Shown: positions 7,175 through 16,752, counted from the first letter of the stretch. The stretch is 64,000 nt of DNA from Candidatus Kouleothrix ribensis (GCA_016722075.1 JADKGW010000002.1:620001-684000); one strand, 5' to 3'. The notes: generated by a model not told the origin, from the sequence alone. Numbers and translations: made by a program.

Positions 7175-9634
7175 CTATGCCGCGCTGCCTAGCCGGTTGC
7201 GCGCCGCTGCCACCGCCGCCTGCCCCAGGCTGATCCCGCCATCGTTGGGCGGGACGCGCTGGTTGGTGTAGACCCGCAACCCCTGGCTAGACAGCCGGTG
7301 ATCGAGGTGTTCGAGCAGCCGCCGGTTCTGAAAGACACCGCCGCTGAGCGCCACCACCTCAATGCCGGTTTCGGCCCGCACGCGCATGCACGCCGTCGCC
7401 AGGAACTCGGCCACGGTTGTGTGGAAGCGCCCGGCGATCAGGCCGGGCCGGGCATGGGCGCGCAGGTCGCCCACGATCGCCGTGATAGTGGGGCGCACGT
7501 CGATCTGGAACGGGGTGCCGCCGGCCAGCTCAAACGGGTAGGCCGCCGCGCCGCGCTCGGCGATCGTCTCGAGCTCGATCGCGGCCTGGCCCTCGTACAG
7601 CGCCTCGCTGCGCAGGCCGATCAGCGCAGCCACCGCGTCGAACAGCCGCCCGAGGCTCGAGGTAGGCGGGCTGTTCAGGCCACGTGCAATCATCTGCGCC
7701 AGCACCTGCCAGCGCTCGTGGTCGAGTGTACGCGTGAACGGCAGGCCAAGCTCGGTGAAAGTGGGGCCGTAGGCCTGGGCCAGGTAGACCGCCGCCACAC
7801 GCCATGGCTGGCGCACGGCCGCGTCGCCGCCCGGCAGCGGCACATAGGCCAGGTGGCCCGCGCGTGTACACGCCGCCAGGTCGGCGATCAGCAGCTCGCA
7901 GCCCCAGATCGCGCGATCCAGGCCATAGCCGGCGCCGTCGGCGGCCACGCCGATCACCGGGCCAGCCAGGCCGTGCTCGGCGATCACGCTGGCGATGTGC
8001 GCATGGTGGTGCTGCACGCCGATCAGCGCGCAGCCGGCCGCGTTCAGCCGGTGGGTATCGTTGGGCATGGCGCCGCGCTCAAACTCGGGCAGGCTCGGAT
8101 CGGCGGCCGGCCGGGCCATGGCAAGCGCTTCTTTGGTTGCCAGGTATTCGGGGTGCAGGTCGTAGGCGATCACCTCGGGCGTGATGTCGAACAGGCGCCG
8201 GAAGTGAATAATGCCCTGGCGAAACGACCTGAGCGTCTCGAGGTTCTCGAGGTCGCCGATGTGGTGGCTGACGAAGGCCTGCCGGCCGCGCGCCAGGCAG
8301 AAGGTGTTCTTCAGCTGCGCACCACAGGCCAGCACCGGCTGCGGGAACTCGAGCTGCAGCTCGATCGGCGCGGGCGCGTAGCCACGCGAGCGGCGCAGCA
8401 GGGTTGCGGCGCGCAGCACCTGCACCACCGAATCATCGCAGCGGGTCAGGATCGCGCGATTGTGGGTCAGAAACCCGTCGGCGATCGGCGCCAGGCGCTC
8501 GCGTGCGTCATCGTCGCGGTAGGCGATCGGCTCGTCGCTCAGGTTTGCGCTAGTCATCACCAGCACCGCCAAACGATCGGGCGCGGCCGCCGCAAACGCA
8601 TCGAGCAGCAGGTGGTGCAGCGGCGTATACGCCAGCATGATCCCGAGCGTGTGGTGGCCGGGCGCAATCGCGGCGGGCAGCTCCACGCCGGGCAGCCGAT
8701 CCAGCAGCACGATCGGGCGCTGATGCGACTCGAGCAGCGCCGCTTCCTCGGGGCCGATCGTGCAGAGCGCGCGGGCCGCCGCCAGCGTGGCGACCATCAG
8801 CGCGAACGGCTTGGCCTCGCGCTGCTTGCGCGCGCGCAGCCGTGCAACCGCCGCCGGGTCGAACGCATCACAGGCCAGGTGGTAGCCGCCCAGCCCCTTG
8901 ATCGCAACAATCGCGCCGGCGGCGAGTGCCTGGGCGGCGGCGTCGATTGGATCTACTGCAAATGGCATATCAGGGAGCTGAGGAGACAAGGCGACCGGGA
9001 GATGTTCCCGATGAACCTCTGCTTGTTTGCTTGTCTCCTGGTTTGGCGCAACCTCAAAGCGCAGCGCCGGCCCGCAGGCCGGGCAAGCGTTCGGCTGGGC
9101 GTGGAAGCGCCGGTCGAGCGGGTTCTCATATTCGGCACGGCAGGCCGGGCAGATCGGGAACACGCGCATCGTGGTCTTCGCCCGGTCGTAGGGCACATCT
9201 TCAACGATCGTGAAGCGCGGGCCACAGTTGGTGCAATTGATGAACGGGTAGCGATAGCGCCGGTCGGCCGGGTCGAACAGCTCGCGCAAGCAATCGGCGC
9301 AGGTGGCGGTGTCGGGCGCGATCAGCGTGCTGCGCTGGGCCGCAGCCTGGCTGTGCGCGATCGTGAAGCCGGCCGTACCGCCAGGCCCAATCGGCACATA
9401 TTCCAGCGCATCAACGCGCGCGAGCGGCGGCGCCTCGGCCCGGAGCGCATGGGCCAGCGCCGCCAATGCGCCGGGCGGGCCTTCGGCCTCGATCAGCACA
9501 CCATCGGCGTCGTTCAGCACGAAGCCGGCCAGCTGCAGCCGTAGCGCCAGCCCGTACACAAACGGGCGAAACCCAACGCCCTGAACGATCCCGCGCACGC
9601 GTATGCGCCAGCGCTCGGGGCCAGTTGCGTGCAT
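7175..9634 (-). CDS. hypF: Carbamoyltransferase HypF of [NiFe]-hydrogenase maturation
   Basis: HypF makes carbamoyl-adenylate from carbamoyl phosphate and ATP and passes the carbamoyl group to the C-terminal Cys of HypE, the source of the CN ligands. Domains in order: acylphosphatase-like (about 10-95; VRGIVQGVGFRPFVYG), two zinc fingers (CADC...CTNCG, CPAC...CPACG; about 112-187), YrdC-like (about 225-400) and the Kae1-like C-terminal domain (HHHAHIASVIAEHG; GVFQNRRLLEHL). The start is ATG 9634 behind ACGAGG; a longer frame is possible. At about 819 aa it is longer than usual, partly because of an in-frame insert of roughly 25 residues (around 198-222) after the second zinc finger, formed by a dispersed repeat. 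It is transcribed away from hypABCDE. Confidence 0.95.
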   Translation of the reverse strand: MHATGPERWRIRVRGIVQGVGFRPFVYGLALRLQLAGFVLNDADGVLIEAEGPPGALAALAHALRAEAPPLARVDALEYVPIGPGGTAGFTIAHSQAAAQRSTLIAPDTATCADCLRELFDPADRRYRYPFINCTNCGPRFTIVEDVPYDRAKTTMRVFPICPACRAEYENPLDRRFHAQPNACPACGPALRFEVAPNQETSKQAEVHREHLPVALSPQLPDMPFAVDPIDAAAQALAAGAIVAIKGLGGYHLACDAFDPAAVARLRARKQREAKPFALMVATLAAARALCTIGPEEAALLESHQRPIVLLDRLPGVELPAAIAPGHHTLGIMLAYTPLHHLLLDAFAAAAPDRLAVLVMTSANLSDEPIAYRDDDARERLAPIADGFLTHNRAILTRCDDSVVQVLRAATLLRRSRGYAPAPIELQLEFPQPVLACGAQLKNTFCLARGRQAFVSHHIGDLENLETLRSFRQGIIHFRRLFDITPEVIAYDLHPEYLATKEALAMARPAADPSLPEFERGAMPNDTHRLNAAGCALIGVQHHHAHIASVIAEHGLAGPVIGVAADGAGYGLDRAIWGCELLIADLAACTRAGHLAYVPLPGGDAAVRQPWRVAAVYLAQAYGPTFTELGLPFTRTLDHERWQVLAQMIARGLNSPPTSSLGRLFDAVAALIGLRSEALYEGQAAIELETIAERGAAAYPFELAGGTPFQIDVRPTITAIVGDLRAHARPGLIAGRFHTTVAEFLATACMRVRAETGIEVVALSGGVFQNRRLLEHLDHRLSSQGLRVYTNQRVPPNDGGISLGQAAVAAARNRLGSAA
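8981..9039. repeat. Dispersed inverted repeat inserted in frame in hypF
   Basis: AGGAGACAAG (8981-8990) and CTTGTCTCCT (9030-9039) are perfect arms, with a nested CGGGA/TCCCG hairpin at 8996-9010. The 15-mer AAGGCGACCGGGAGA (8988-9002) recurs, reversed, inside valS at 28267-28281. The element is translated as part of HypF (KQAEVHREHLPVALSPQL). Confidence 0.75.
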
Positions 9635-9767
9635 ATGCGCCTCGTTTTTGGCCGGCCGCAGCCCCACTTGCGAAGATCGCAACCCAGCCCGCATGGGCTG
9701 CGTTCACAATTACTAAATCGAACCCGGTGGTTATGATAACTTCACTAGAAAAAATTCCTCAACCATT

Positions 9768-9776
9768 ATTATACCA
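9768..9776 (-). promoter_or_regulatory. Extended -10 promoter for hypF
   Basis: On the minus strand the sequence reads TGGTATAAT, a consensus extended -10, 134 bp upstream of the hypF ATG. The -35 region (GATAAA at 17-bp spacing) is poor. Confidence 0.5.
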
Positions 9777-9836
9777 GCAACGCCACGCTGTTTATCTAAT
9801 ATCAAATCCGGTTAATCGCTTGGTTTATGGTGGGGG

Positions 9837-9863
9837 TTCGGGGGCGGCAAAGCCGCCCCCGAA
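9837..9863. repeat. GC-rich hairpin of a dispersed family
   Basis: TTCGGGGGCGGC/GCCGCCCCCGAA, 12 perfect base pairs around an AAA loop. Similar GGGGGC/GCCCCC hairpins lie at 45873-45893 and 57643-57673. Confidence 0.7.
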
Positions 9864-9869
9864 ATTCTC

Positions 9870-9914
9870 TTTTGTTGTGCGGTGCCTGGCTTTGCCTGGC
9901 ACCGCACAACAAAA
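9870..9914. repeat. 17-bp perfect hairpin in the hypF-hypA intergenic region
   Basis: TTTTGTTGTGCGGTGCC (9870-9886) pairs perfectly with 9898-9914 around an 11-nt loop. T-runs or A-runs flank both sides, so it could work as a two-way terminator or as an operator, placed between the two divergent promoters. Confidence 0.7.
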
Positions 9915-9934
9915 CGAACGTAATCAAACGGAGT

Positions 9935-9943
9935 TGGTATAAT
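9935..9943 (+). promoter_or_regulatory. Extended -10 promoter for hypABCDE
   Basis: TGGTATAAT, identical to the element facing hypF, 213 bp before the hypA ATG. The stretch from here to 10155 holds no other gene and would be the operon leader. Confidence 0.45.
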
Positions 9944-10155
9944 ATCACCAGAGGGCCGGCCCGTACACGCGCAGACGGCCGTATGCATTGCCCGCGCCAG
10001 GGCGGCCGTTCAATCCCTTGCCCCCTGCCATGGCGCCACGATCTTGAAAGTCTTATCTCCAGTGATTTTGATGCGGAAATCCGGATCGCTCATCCGCACC
10101 TCTCTGGTAGGATGATTTGCAATCGCCAGATCCCTAGAGCGGCAAGACACTGTGT

Positions 10156-10503
10156 ATGCACGAGCTCTCGATCGCCCATAGCCTGGTCGAGCTGGCCAGC
10201 GACGCGGCTACGCGCGCGGGCGTAGCCCAGGTGCGTGTGCTGCATCTGCGGCTGGGTGCGCTGGCCGGTGTTGTGCGCGAGGCGCTCGAGTTCAGCTTCA
10301 CGCTGGCCGCCGAGGGCACACCGCTCGCCGGCACGCAGCTGGCGATCGAGGAAGTGCCGGTGCGGATCTATTGCGCGTGCTGCCAGGCGCAGGCCGAGCT
10401 GCCCGACATCCAGCGCTTTCGCTGCCCGCAGTGCGGCACGCCCAGCAGCCAGATCGTGCAGGGCCGCGAGCTTGAGCTGGTGGCGCTTGAGTACGAGGAA
10501 TAG
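10156..10503 (+). CDS. hypA: Hydrogenase nickel incorporation protein HypA
   Basis: HypA carries Ni(II) to the large subunit of [NiFe] hydrogenase together with HypB. The N-terminal MHELSIAHSLVEL provides the nickel site (Met1, His2, Glu3). The zinc site is the paired CACC at about 74-77 and CPQC at about 94-97. It is 115 aa, the normal length. It is the first gene of the plus-strand hyp cluster; hypB follows after 138 bp that include a short wordy repeat (ACGACGAAGCGCACGAAG). Confidence 0.95.
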   Translation: MHELSIAHSLVELASDAATRAGVAQVRVLHLRLGALAGVVREALEFSFTLAAEGTPLAGTQLAIEEVPVRIYCACCQAQAELPDIQRFRCPQCGTPSSQIVQGRELELVALEYEE

Positions 10504-10641
10504 AAATTTCACGACGAAGCGCACGAAGCCCCATACGTAGTTATGCTTACGCGCCTGGCGTCGATCGCCTTCGGCCGAACGGTGCTCACAGCTGCCACCG
10601 GCGAAAACGCAGCGCCGTGATGCCGATTGAGGAGCCTAGCC

Positions 10642-11316
10642 ATGCCAACCCCTCGCTTGCTCGACATACGCCAGAGCGTGCTCAGCAAGAACGACCGGCT
10701 CGCGGCCGAGTTGCGTGGGCGCTTCGAGCAAGCCGGCCTGTTCGTGGTCAACCTGATGTCGAGCCCCGGCGCGGGCAAGACGCGCCTGCTCGAAGAGACG
10801 CTGCGCCGCATGGCACCGCGCTACCGCGTGGCCGCGCTGGTAGGCGACCTGGCCACCGACAACGACGCGCAGCGGCTGGCGCGCAGCGGCGCACCGGTGC
10901 GGCAGATCGAGACCGGCGACCTGTGCCACCTCGAGGCGCAGCTGGTCGAGCAGCACCTGCAGGGCTGGAACCTGGCCGCGCTCGACTTCCTGTTCATCGA
11001 AAATGTCGGCAACCTGGTCTGCCCAACCAGCTACGACCTGGGCGAGGCCGCGCGCGTGGTGCTGCTGGCGGTGACCGAGGGCGAAGACAAACCACTCAAA
11101 TACCCCAGCACCTTCGCCGCAGCCGACTGCGCCATGCTGACCAAGGCCGACCTAGCCGAGGCAGTCGAGTTCGACCGCGCGACCGCCGAGGCCAACCTGG
11201 CGCTGGTACACCCCGGCATCGCGCTGCTATACACCTCGGCAAAAACCGGCGCAGGGCTGGCGGCCTGGATCACCTGGTTGGAGCAGCGCCGCAGCGGCGG
11301 CCTTATAGCTGGGTGA
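10642..11316 (+). CDS. hypB: Hydrogenase nickel incorporation GTPase HypB
   Basis: HypB is a SIMIBI-class GTPase that powers nickel delivery with HypA. The P-loop SSPGAGKTRLLEET, the GDLCHLEAQ metal/dimer site (Cys-His) and FLFIENVGNLVCPTSYDLG are all present, followed by MLTKADL (the G4 region). The N-terminal His-rich nickel-storage stretch found in some HypB proteins is missing, so it should be a pure delivery GTPase. ATG 10642 is chosen because GGAG is 7 nt upstream; an in-frame TTG at 10627 would add five residues. hypC follows after 83 bp. Confidence 0.95.
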   Translation: MPTPRLLDIRQSVLSKNDRLAAELRGRFEQAGLFVVNLMSSPGAGKTRLLEETLRRMAPRYRVAALVGDLATDNDAQRLARSGAPVRQIETGDLCHLEAQLVEQHLQGWNLAALDFLFIENVGNLVCPTSYDLGEAARVVLLAVTEGEDKPLKYPSTFAAADCAMLTKADLAEAVEFDRATAEANLALVHPGIALLYTSAKTGAGLAAWITWLEQRRSGGLIAG

Positions 11317-11399
11317 GGATTGGATCAACGAGCTGGCGACAGCGAAAAACGCTACACCTGAGAGGGGGAAGGGCGGCTGGCAAATCGAAGGAGAAAACT

Positions 11400-11659
11400 A
11401 TGTGTCTCGGCATCCCCGGCCAGGTCAAGCAGATCTACGAGCTGAACGGCGCGCGTATGGGCAAGGTCGACTTCAACGGAATCGAGAAGGAGGTCTGCCT
11501 AGCCTACCTGCCCGAGCTGGCCGTCGGCGACTATACGATCGTGCATGTTGGCTTCGCGATCACCCGGCTCGACGAGCAATCGGCGCGCGAGACGCTCGAG
11601 CTATTTCATAGCCTGGGCATACTCGACGAAGAGCTCAACGCCGGCGCACCGGAGGCCGC

Positions 11660-11663
<4 letters not shown>
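11400..11663 (+). CDS. hypC: Hydrogenase maturation chaperone HypC
   Basis: HypC (87 aa) forms a complex with HypD that holds the iron carrying CN and CO, then hands it to the hydrogenase large-subunit precursor. MCLGIPGQV gives the essential Cys2 exposed after Met removal. GDYTIVHVGFAITRLDE is typical of the OB-like fold. ATG 11400 follows AAGGAG with 6-nt spacing. The stop codon overlaps the hypD start by four bases, which implies coupled translation of the two partners. Confidence 0.95.
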
Positions 11664-12771
<1,108 letters not shown>

Positions 12772-12775
<4 letters not shown>

Positions 12776-13830
12776 GCGACAGGCCAAACTTCGAGGGCTG
12801 GGCCTGCCCGCTGCCGCTGCGCGACCACCCGACGATCGTGATCGGCCACGGCGGCGGCGGCAAGCTCTCGGCCGAGCTGATCGAGCACCTGTTCTTGCCG
12901 GCCTTCGCGAACGACATCGGCGCCCAGCTGGGCGACTCGGCGGTGGTCGAGCTGAACGGCGCGCGGCTGGCCTACTCGACCGACTCGTTCGTGGTGCGGC
13001 CGCTGTTCTTCCCCGGCGGCAACATCGGCGAGCTGGCGGTAAACGGCACGGTCAACGACATCGCCATGAGCGGCGCGCAGCCGCTGTTCCTCAGCGCCGG
13101 GTTCATCCTCGAAGAAGGCATGCCGATCGCGCAGCTGGCCACGATCGCGCAGTCGATGGGCGCGGCGGCGCGCGCAGCCGGCGTGGCGCTGGTAACCGGC
13201 GACACCAAGGTGGTCGATCGCGGCCACGGCGATGGCGTGTACATCAACACCAGCGGCTTCGGCCTGGTGCCGGCCGGCGTGCAGATCGGGCCAGGCCGCG
13301 CGCGCCCCGGCGACGCGGTGATCGTCAGCGGCGCGATCGGCCTGCACGGCATCGCGATCCTGAGCGTGCGCGAGGGCCTCGAGTTCGGCGCGCCGGTTGA
13401 ATCCGACACGGCCGCGCTGAACGGGCTGGTGGCCGAGATGCTGGCTACAACCACCGACATTCACGTGCTGCGCGACCCAACCCGCGGCGGCATGGCCTCG
13501 ACGCTGAACGAGATCGCTGCCGCCTCGGGCGTGGGCATCGTGATCGAGGAGCGCGCGCTGCCGGTGCCTGGCGCGGTGCGCGCGGCCTGCGAACTGCTGG
13601 GCATGGACCCGCTGTACATTGCGAATGAGGGCAAGCTGGTGGCGATTGCACCGGCCGGGCAGGCCGAGCGGCTGCTCGCGCGCATGCACAGCCACCCGCT
13701 CGGGCGCGAGGCCACGCTGATCGGGCACGTCACCGCCGAGCACCCTGGCGTGGTGGTCGCGCGCACCGGCATCGGCGGCATGCGCGTGGTCGATATGATG
13801 GTCGGCGAGCAGCTGCCGCGGATCTGCTAA
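12772..13830 (+). CDS. hypE: Carbamoyl-dehydrating protein HypE
   Basis: HypE uses ATP to dehydrate the thiocarbamate made by HypF to a thiocyanate, the donor of the hydrogenase cyanides. It is a PurM-like ATPase: GHGGGGKLSAELIEHLFLPAF at the N-terminus, DSAVVE, and TGDTKVVDRGHGDG. The protein ends in LPRIC, giving the required C-terminal Cys. ATG 12772 overlaps the hypD stop (ATGA). It is 352 aa, the usual length. No structural hydrogenase gene follows within 5 kb. Confidence 0.96.
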
Positions 13831-13930
13831 CGTGCGCGTGGCGCCGCCTGGCGCAAACCAATACTGCTGCGCAACCATATGCTGATGCCGACGGCCGCCG
13901 CTACTTTTGAGTGTACCTGTTCAGACGTAC

Positions 13931-14027
13931 GGGGTTGGGACGCGGACGAGCGCGGACGAACGCGGACAGCGTACGCTCCGCCCGCGTTCATCCGCGTATG
14001 TCTGCGTCCCTGTACCCCAACAGTGAA
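13931..14027. repeat. Dispersed-type inverted repeat of GCGGACGA words
   Basis: The left half repeats CGCGGACGA-like words three times. The right half (GCGTTCATCCGCG, GTCTGCGTCCC) is its approximate complement, giving a long imperfect hairpin between hypE and the tRNA promoter. Confidence 0.6.
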
Positions 14028-14041
14028 CACCTTCTTTTGAG

Positions 14042-14070
14042 TTGCGGATTTAGCGCAGCCATGCTAGAAT
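14042..14070 (+). promoter_or_regulatory. Promoter of tRNA-Thr
   Basis: A -35 TTGCGG (14042-14047) and an extended -10 TGCTAGAAT (TAGAAT 14065-14070) are spaced by 17 bp, placing the transcript start a few bases before the mature tRNA 5' end. Confidence 0.65.
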
Positions 14071-14081
14071 GGCCAGGGTGC

Positions 14082-14156
14082 GCCGGTGTAGCTCAGTGGC
14101 AGAGCAGCTGTTTCGTAAACAGCAGGTCGTCGGTTCGACCCCGACCACCGGCTCCA
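14082..14156 (+). tRNA. tRNA-Thr, anticodon CGT
   Basis: A full cloverleaf can be drawn. The acceptor stem is GCCGGTG/CACCGGC, the D stem GCTC/GAGC, and the anticodon stem GCTGT/ACAGC with loop TTCGTAA (anticodon CGT, reading ACG, threonine). The T stem is GTCGG/CCGAC with loop TTCGACC. The discriminator base is U and the CCA tail is encoded. The length is 75 nt including CCA. Confidence 0.95.
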
Positions 14157-14164
14157 GGATCAGG

Positions 14165-14200
14165 GTGTGGAATGCGCGCGGCGCTTCCACATCCTTTTTT
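14165..14200 (+). terminator. Intrinsic terminator of tRNA-Thr
   Basis: GTGGAATGCGC and GCGCTTCCAC pair closely around a short loop, followed by ATCCTTTTTT. It begins 9 bases after the tRNA CCA end. Confidence 0.85.
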
Positions 14201-14421
14201 GTGCCTTGATCCGGGCACCGGCTGGGTTGCGCCCATCCCCCAAAATATACGCTGTGTTTTTCACCAAACTGCTGGTTCAAATATTCTACCCCTCATTGCA
14301 TGCCACTTGTAGCAGCAACTACGCAAGTGGCATCGTTTGTGGCCACTATTGATGCACATACACCCTTGCGATAATCATCACAATGGCAGCAACTACAGCA
14401 AATCAACAAATTTGCCTCGCC
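14201..14421. other. AT-richer intergenic stretch before rny
   Basis: No gene was seen. TGCCACTTG (14300-14308 region) and CAAGTGGCA about 14 bases later form a small inverted repeat of unknown role. GC content drops compared with the flanking genes. Confidence 0.4.
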
Positions 14422-14451
14422 TTGACAGATGAAGCGAACACCGAGTATTAT
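14422..14451 (+). promoter_or_regulatory. Promoter of rny
   Basis: A perfect -35 TTGACA (14422-14427), an 18-bp spacer and a -10 TATTAT (14446-14451). This gives a leader of about 110 nt before the rny GTG. Confidence 0.75.
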
Positions 14452-14566
14452 TAGACAATCATGGTTTGCATGTAAATTGGGTACGCATCCACTGGTTGCA
14501 CTGTATGACGGTTCACTGAACTGGACCGCCGTCTGTTGCACCTTAAAAAGTAAATAGGAGGAAATA

Positions 14567-16096
14567 GTGGAATGGCTGTTATCAGCTGTGCTGCTAGTCG
14601 TCGGCCTGGCCGTCGGCTATGGCATCAGCTTTTTTGTCTTCACCACGAACTCAAAGAATCGCATCCAGCAGACTGAGACCGAGGCTCGGCTACAGCTCGA
14701 GTCCGCCCGCTCCGAGCAGAAAGAGATCATACTCAATGCGAAGGACGAGGCGCTACGGCTGCGCAACGAGGCAGAGTCGCAGATCCGCGAGATGCGCGCG
14801 ACAACCGCTAAACAAGAAGAGCGGCTGCAACGCAAAGAAGAGAACCTCGACCGCAAGCTAGAAGGCTTGGAGCGGCGCGAGCGCCAGGTACAAACGCGCG
14901 AACGCCAGACTGAGCAGATCCAGCGTGAGGCCGAGCAGCTTCGCGCACAGCAGCAGACCGAGCTTGAACGAATCTCGGCGCTCAGCCCCGACGAAGCCCG
15001 CGCGATCATTTTGAAACGCGTCGAAGAGGAAGCGCGCGACGAGTCGGCCCGGCGGATTCGCGAGATCGAAAAAGCCGCGCGCGACGACGCCGACAAGGTT
15101 GCGCGCAAGGTGATCGGGCTGGCGATCCAGCGCTGCGCCTCCGACTACGTCGCCGAGGTGACCGTCTCGACAGTGGCGCTACCAAGCGAAGAGCTTAAGG
15201 GGCGCATTATCGGGCGCGAGGGCCGCAATATCCGCGCCTTCGAGCAGATCACCGGTGTCGATATTATCGTCGACGATACACCCGAGGCCGTGACCCTGTC
15301 GTGCCACGACCCGGTTCGGCGCGAGGTCGCGCGCGTGTCGTTGATCAAACTGCTCAAAGATGGTCGCATCCATCCTACCCGCATCGAAGAAGTTGTCGGG
15401 AAAACCCAGCAAGAGATCGAGCAGATCATGCGCGAAGAGGGCGAGCGCGTGGCCTACGAGGCCAATGTGCAAGGCCTCCACCCCGACTTGATCAAACTGC
15501 TCGGCCGGCTCAAGTATCGCACTAGCTACGGGCAGAATGTGCTCCAACACTCGCTCGAGTGCGCGCTGCTGGCGGCACATATGGCGGCCGAGCTGGGCGC
15601 GAATATTAGCGTCGCCAAGACTGCGGCCCTACTCCACGATATTGGAAAAGCCGTCGACCACGAAGTTCAAGGGCCGCACGCGCTGATCGGTGCGGATATC
15701 GCCCGGCGGCTCGGCCGATCGCCCGCGATCGTCCACGCCATCGCGGCACACCATAACGACGAAGAGCCCCAGACCGTTGAGGCTTTTCTAGTCCAGGCCG
15801 TCGATGCGATCTCGGGTGGGCGCCCTGGCGCGCGCCGTGAGACGCTCGACTTGTATATCAAGCGGCTGGAGGCACTGGAAACGGTCGCAACATCGTTCAC
15901 CGGCGTCCAACGGGCCTTCGCAATTCAGGCCGGCCGCGAAGTTCGCGTGATGGTCCAACCAGACTCAATCGATGATCTGGGCAGCATTCACCTCGCTCGC
16001 GATGTCGCGAAAAAAATCGAGGAGAGCTTGCAGTATCCGGGGCAGATCAAAGTGACGGTCATTCGCGAGACTCGCGCCGTCGATTATGCCCGGTAG
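14567..16096 (+). CDS. rny: Ribonuclease Y
   Basis: RNase Y is a membrane-anchored endoribonuclease that starts mRNA decay. The 509-aa protein has an N-terminal membrane helix (about 3-24), a long Glu/Arg/Gln-rich coiled coil (about 30-190) and a KH domain with GRIIGREGRNIRAFE (about 210). An HD domain with LLHDIGKAVDHE (about 352) follows, then the family C-terminal region. The GTG start at 14567 lies behind GGAGGA with 4-nt spacing. It is followed by spoVS, an arrangement seen in several phyla, where both proteins may affect cell morphology and RNA turnover. Confidence 0.96.
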   Translation: MEWLLSAVLLVVGLAVGYGISFFVFTTNSKNRIQQTETEARLQLESARSEQKEIILNAKDEALRLRNEAESQIREMRATTAKQEERLQRKEENLDRKLEGLERRERQVQTRERQTEQIQREAEQLRAQQQTELERISALSPDEARAIILKRVEEEARDESARRIREIEKAARDDADKVARKVIGLAIQRCASDYVAEVTVSTVALPSEELKGRIIGREGRNIRAFEQITGVDIIVDDTPEAVTLSCHDPVRREVARVSLIKLLKDGRIHPTRIEEVVGKTQQEIEQIMREEGERVAYEANVQGLHPDLIKLLGRLKYRTSYGQNVLQHSLECALLAAHMAAELGANISVAKTAALLHDIGKAVDHEVQGPHALIGADIARRLGRSPAIVHAIAAHHNDEEPQTVEAFLVQAVDAISGGRPGARRETLDLYIKRLEALETVATSFTGVQRAFAIQAGREVRVMVQPDSIDDLGSIHLARDVAKKIEESLQYPGQIKVTVIRETRAVDYAR

Positions 16097-16121
16097 GGCA
16101 TTCGTTCCAGTGCTCGAGGCC

Positions 16122-16143
16122 GGCTTGCGGTCGGCCGCAAGCC
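16122..16143 (+). terminator. Hairpin between rny and spoVS
   Basis: GGCTTGCGG/CCGCAAGCC, 9 perfect base pairs with a TCGG loop, lies 26 bases after the rny stop. No T-run follows, so it more likely attenuates or processes a shared transcript than ends it. Confidence 0.45.
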
Positions 16144-16251
16144 CGGCACTCTTGCGCTCGAGGAGGCGCGATTATGGGCCTAGATAGCCACGACTCGGAG
16201 ACCATCCAACCGGCTTCCACACTAAATTCAACAACACCGGAGGAGGAACGT

Positions 16252-16596
16252 ATGACCACCAACACATCTCAGGCCGCGCCAATCGCACGTGCAGTTGGCG
16301 AAAGCGCTGCGCCTGCAGCCGAGCGCCACACCGCTGAAGTCCTGAAGGTCTCCACCCGCTCGCGGCCCAGCGCGGTCGCCGGCGCAATTGCCGGCGTGAT
16401 CCGCGATAGCGGCATGGCCGAGGTTCAGTCGATCGGCGCGGGGGCTACCAACCAGGCGATCAAGGCTGTGGCTATCGCGCGCAGCTACCTGAGCGAAGAG
16501 GGTGTTGATATTGTGTGTACCCCCTCATTTATCGATGTGTCGATCGACGAGGAAGAGCGCACTGCCATCCGCTTGCTGGTCGAGCGCCGCACGTAG
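16252..16596 (+). CDS. spoVS: Stage V sporulation protein S-like (SpoVS)
   Basis: The last 85 residues (EVLKVSTRSRPSAVAGAIAGVIR ... LLVERR) are the complete, highly conserved SpoVS domain of the Alba-like fold, known in non-spore-formers too and thought to bind nucleic acid. Before it is a 28-residue Ala/Thr-rich extension. Two in-frame starts each have a strong ribosome site: ATG 16252 (GGAGGAGGAACGT) and ATG 16174 (GAGGAGGCGCGATT), the latter adding 26 residues. The shorter form is chosen as closer to family length. It sits behind rny. Confidence 0.9.
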   Translation: MTTNTSQAAPIARAVGESAAPAAERHTAEVLKVSTRSRPSAVAGAIAGVIRDSGMAEVQSIGAGATNQAIKAVAIARSYLSEEGVDIVCTPSFIDVSIDEEERTAIRLLVERRT

Positions 16597-16634
16597 GTCT
16601 TCTGGCGTCCCTTGCGAACGTACCACCGGCGATC

Positions 16635-16662
16635 GTACGCCCCCTAACGTTGCGGGGCGTGC
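16635..16662 (+). terminator. Probable terminator of spoVS
   Basis: GTACGCCCC/GGGGCGTGC forms a 9-bp stem (one G-T pair) with a 10-nt loop 38 bases after the stop. A weak T-rich stretch (CGCTTTGTT) follows. Confidence 0.5.
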
Positions 16663-16717
16663 GGTCGCTTTGTTGGCTGCCCCCGCTCGATCGGCCGAAC
16701 GACCGAGCGCCCGGCTC

Positions 16718-16746
16718 TTGACACGTGCCCGCGCGCCCGCTACAAT
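16718..16746 (+). promoter_or_regulatory. Strong promoter of the T-box transcript
   Basis: -35 TTGACA (16718-16723), exactly 17 bp, -10 TACAAT (16741-16746). It is one of the best sigma-70 matches in the window, and its start site (about 16753) is just where the T-box leader begins. Confidence 0.85.
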
Positions 16747-16752
16747 GCCTGC

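Noticed and set aside
7298..9544. 748-codon open frame on the plus strand opposite hypF
   Set aside because: High-GC codon use in hypF keeps the opposite frame open. The translation is His/Arg/Gln-rich and matches nothing, while the minus strand is a complete HypF.
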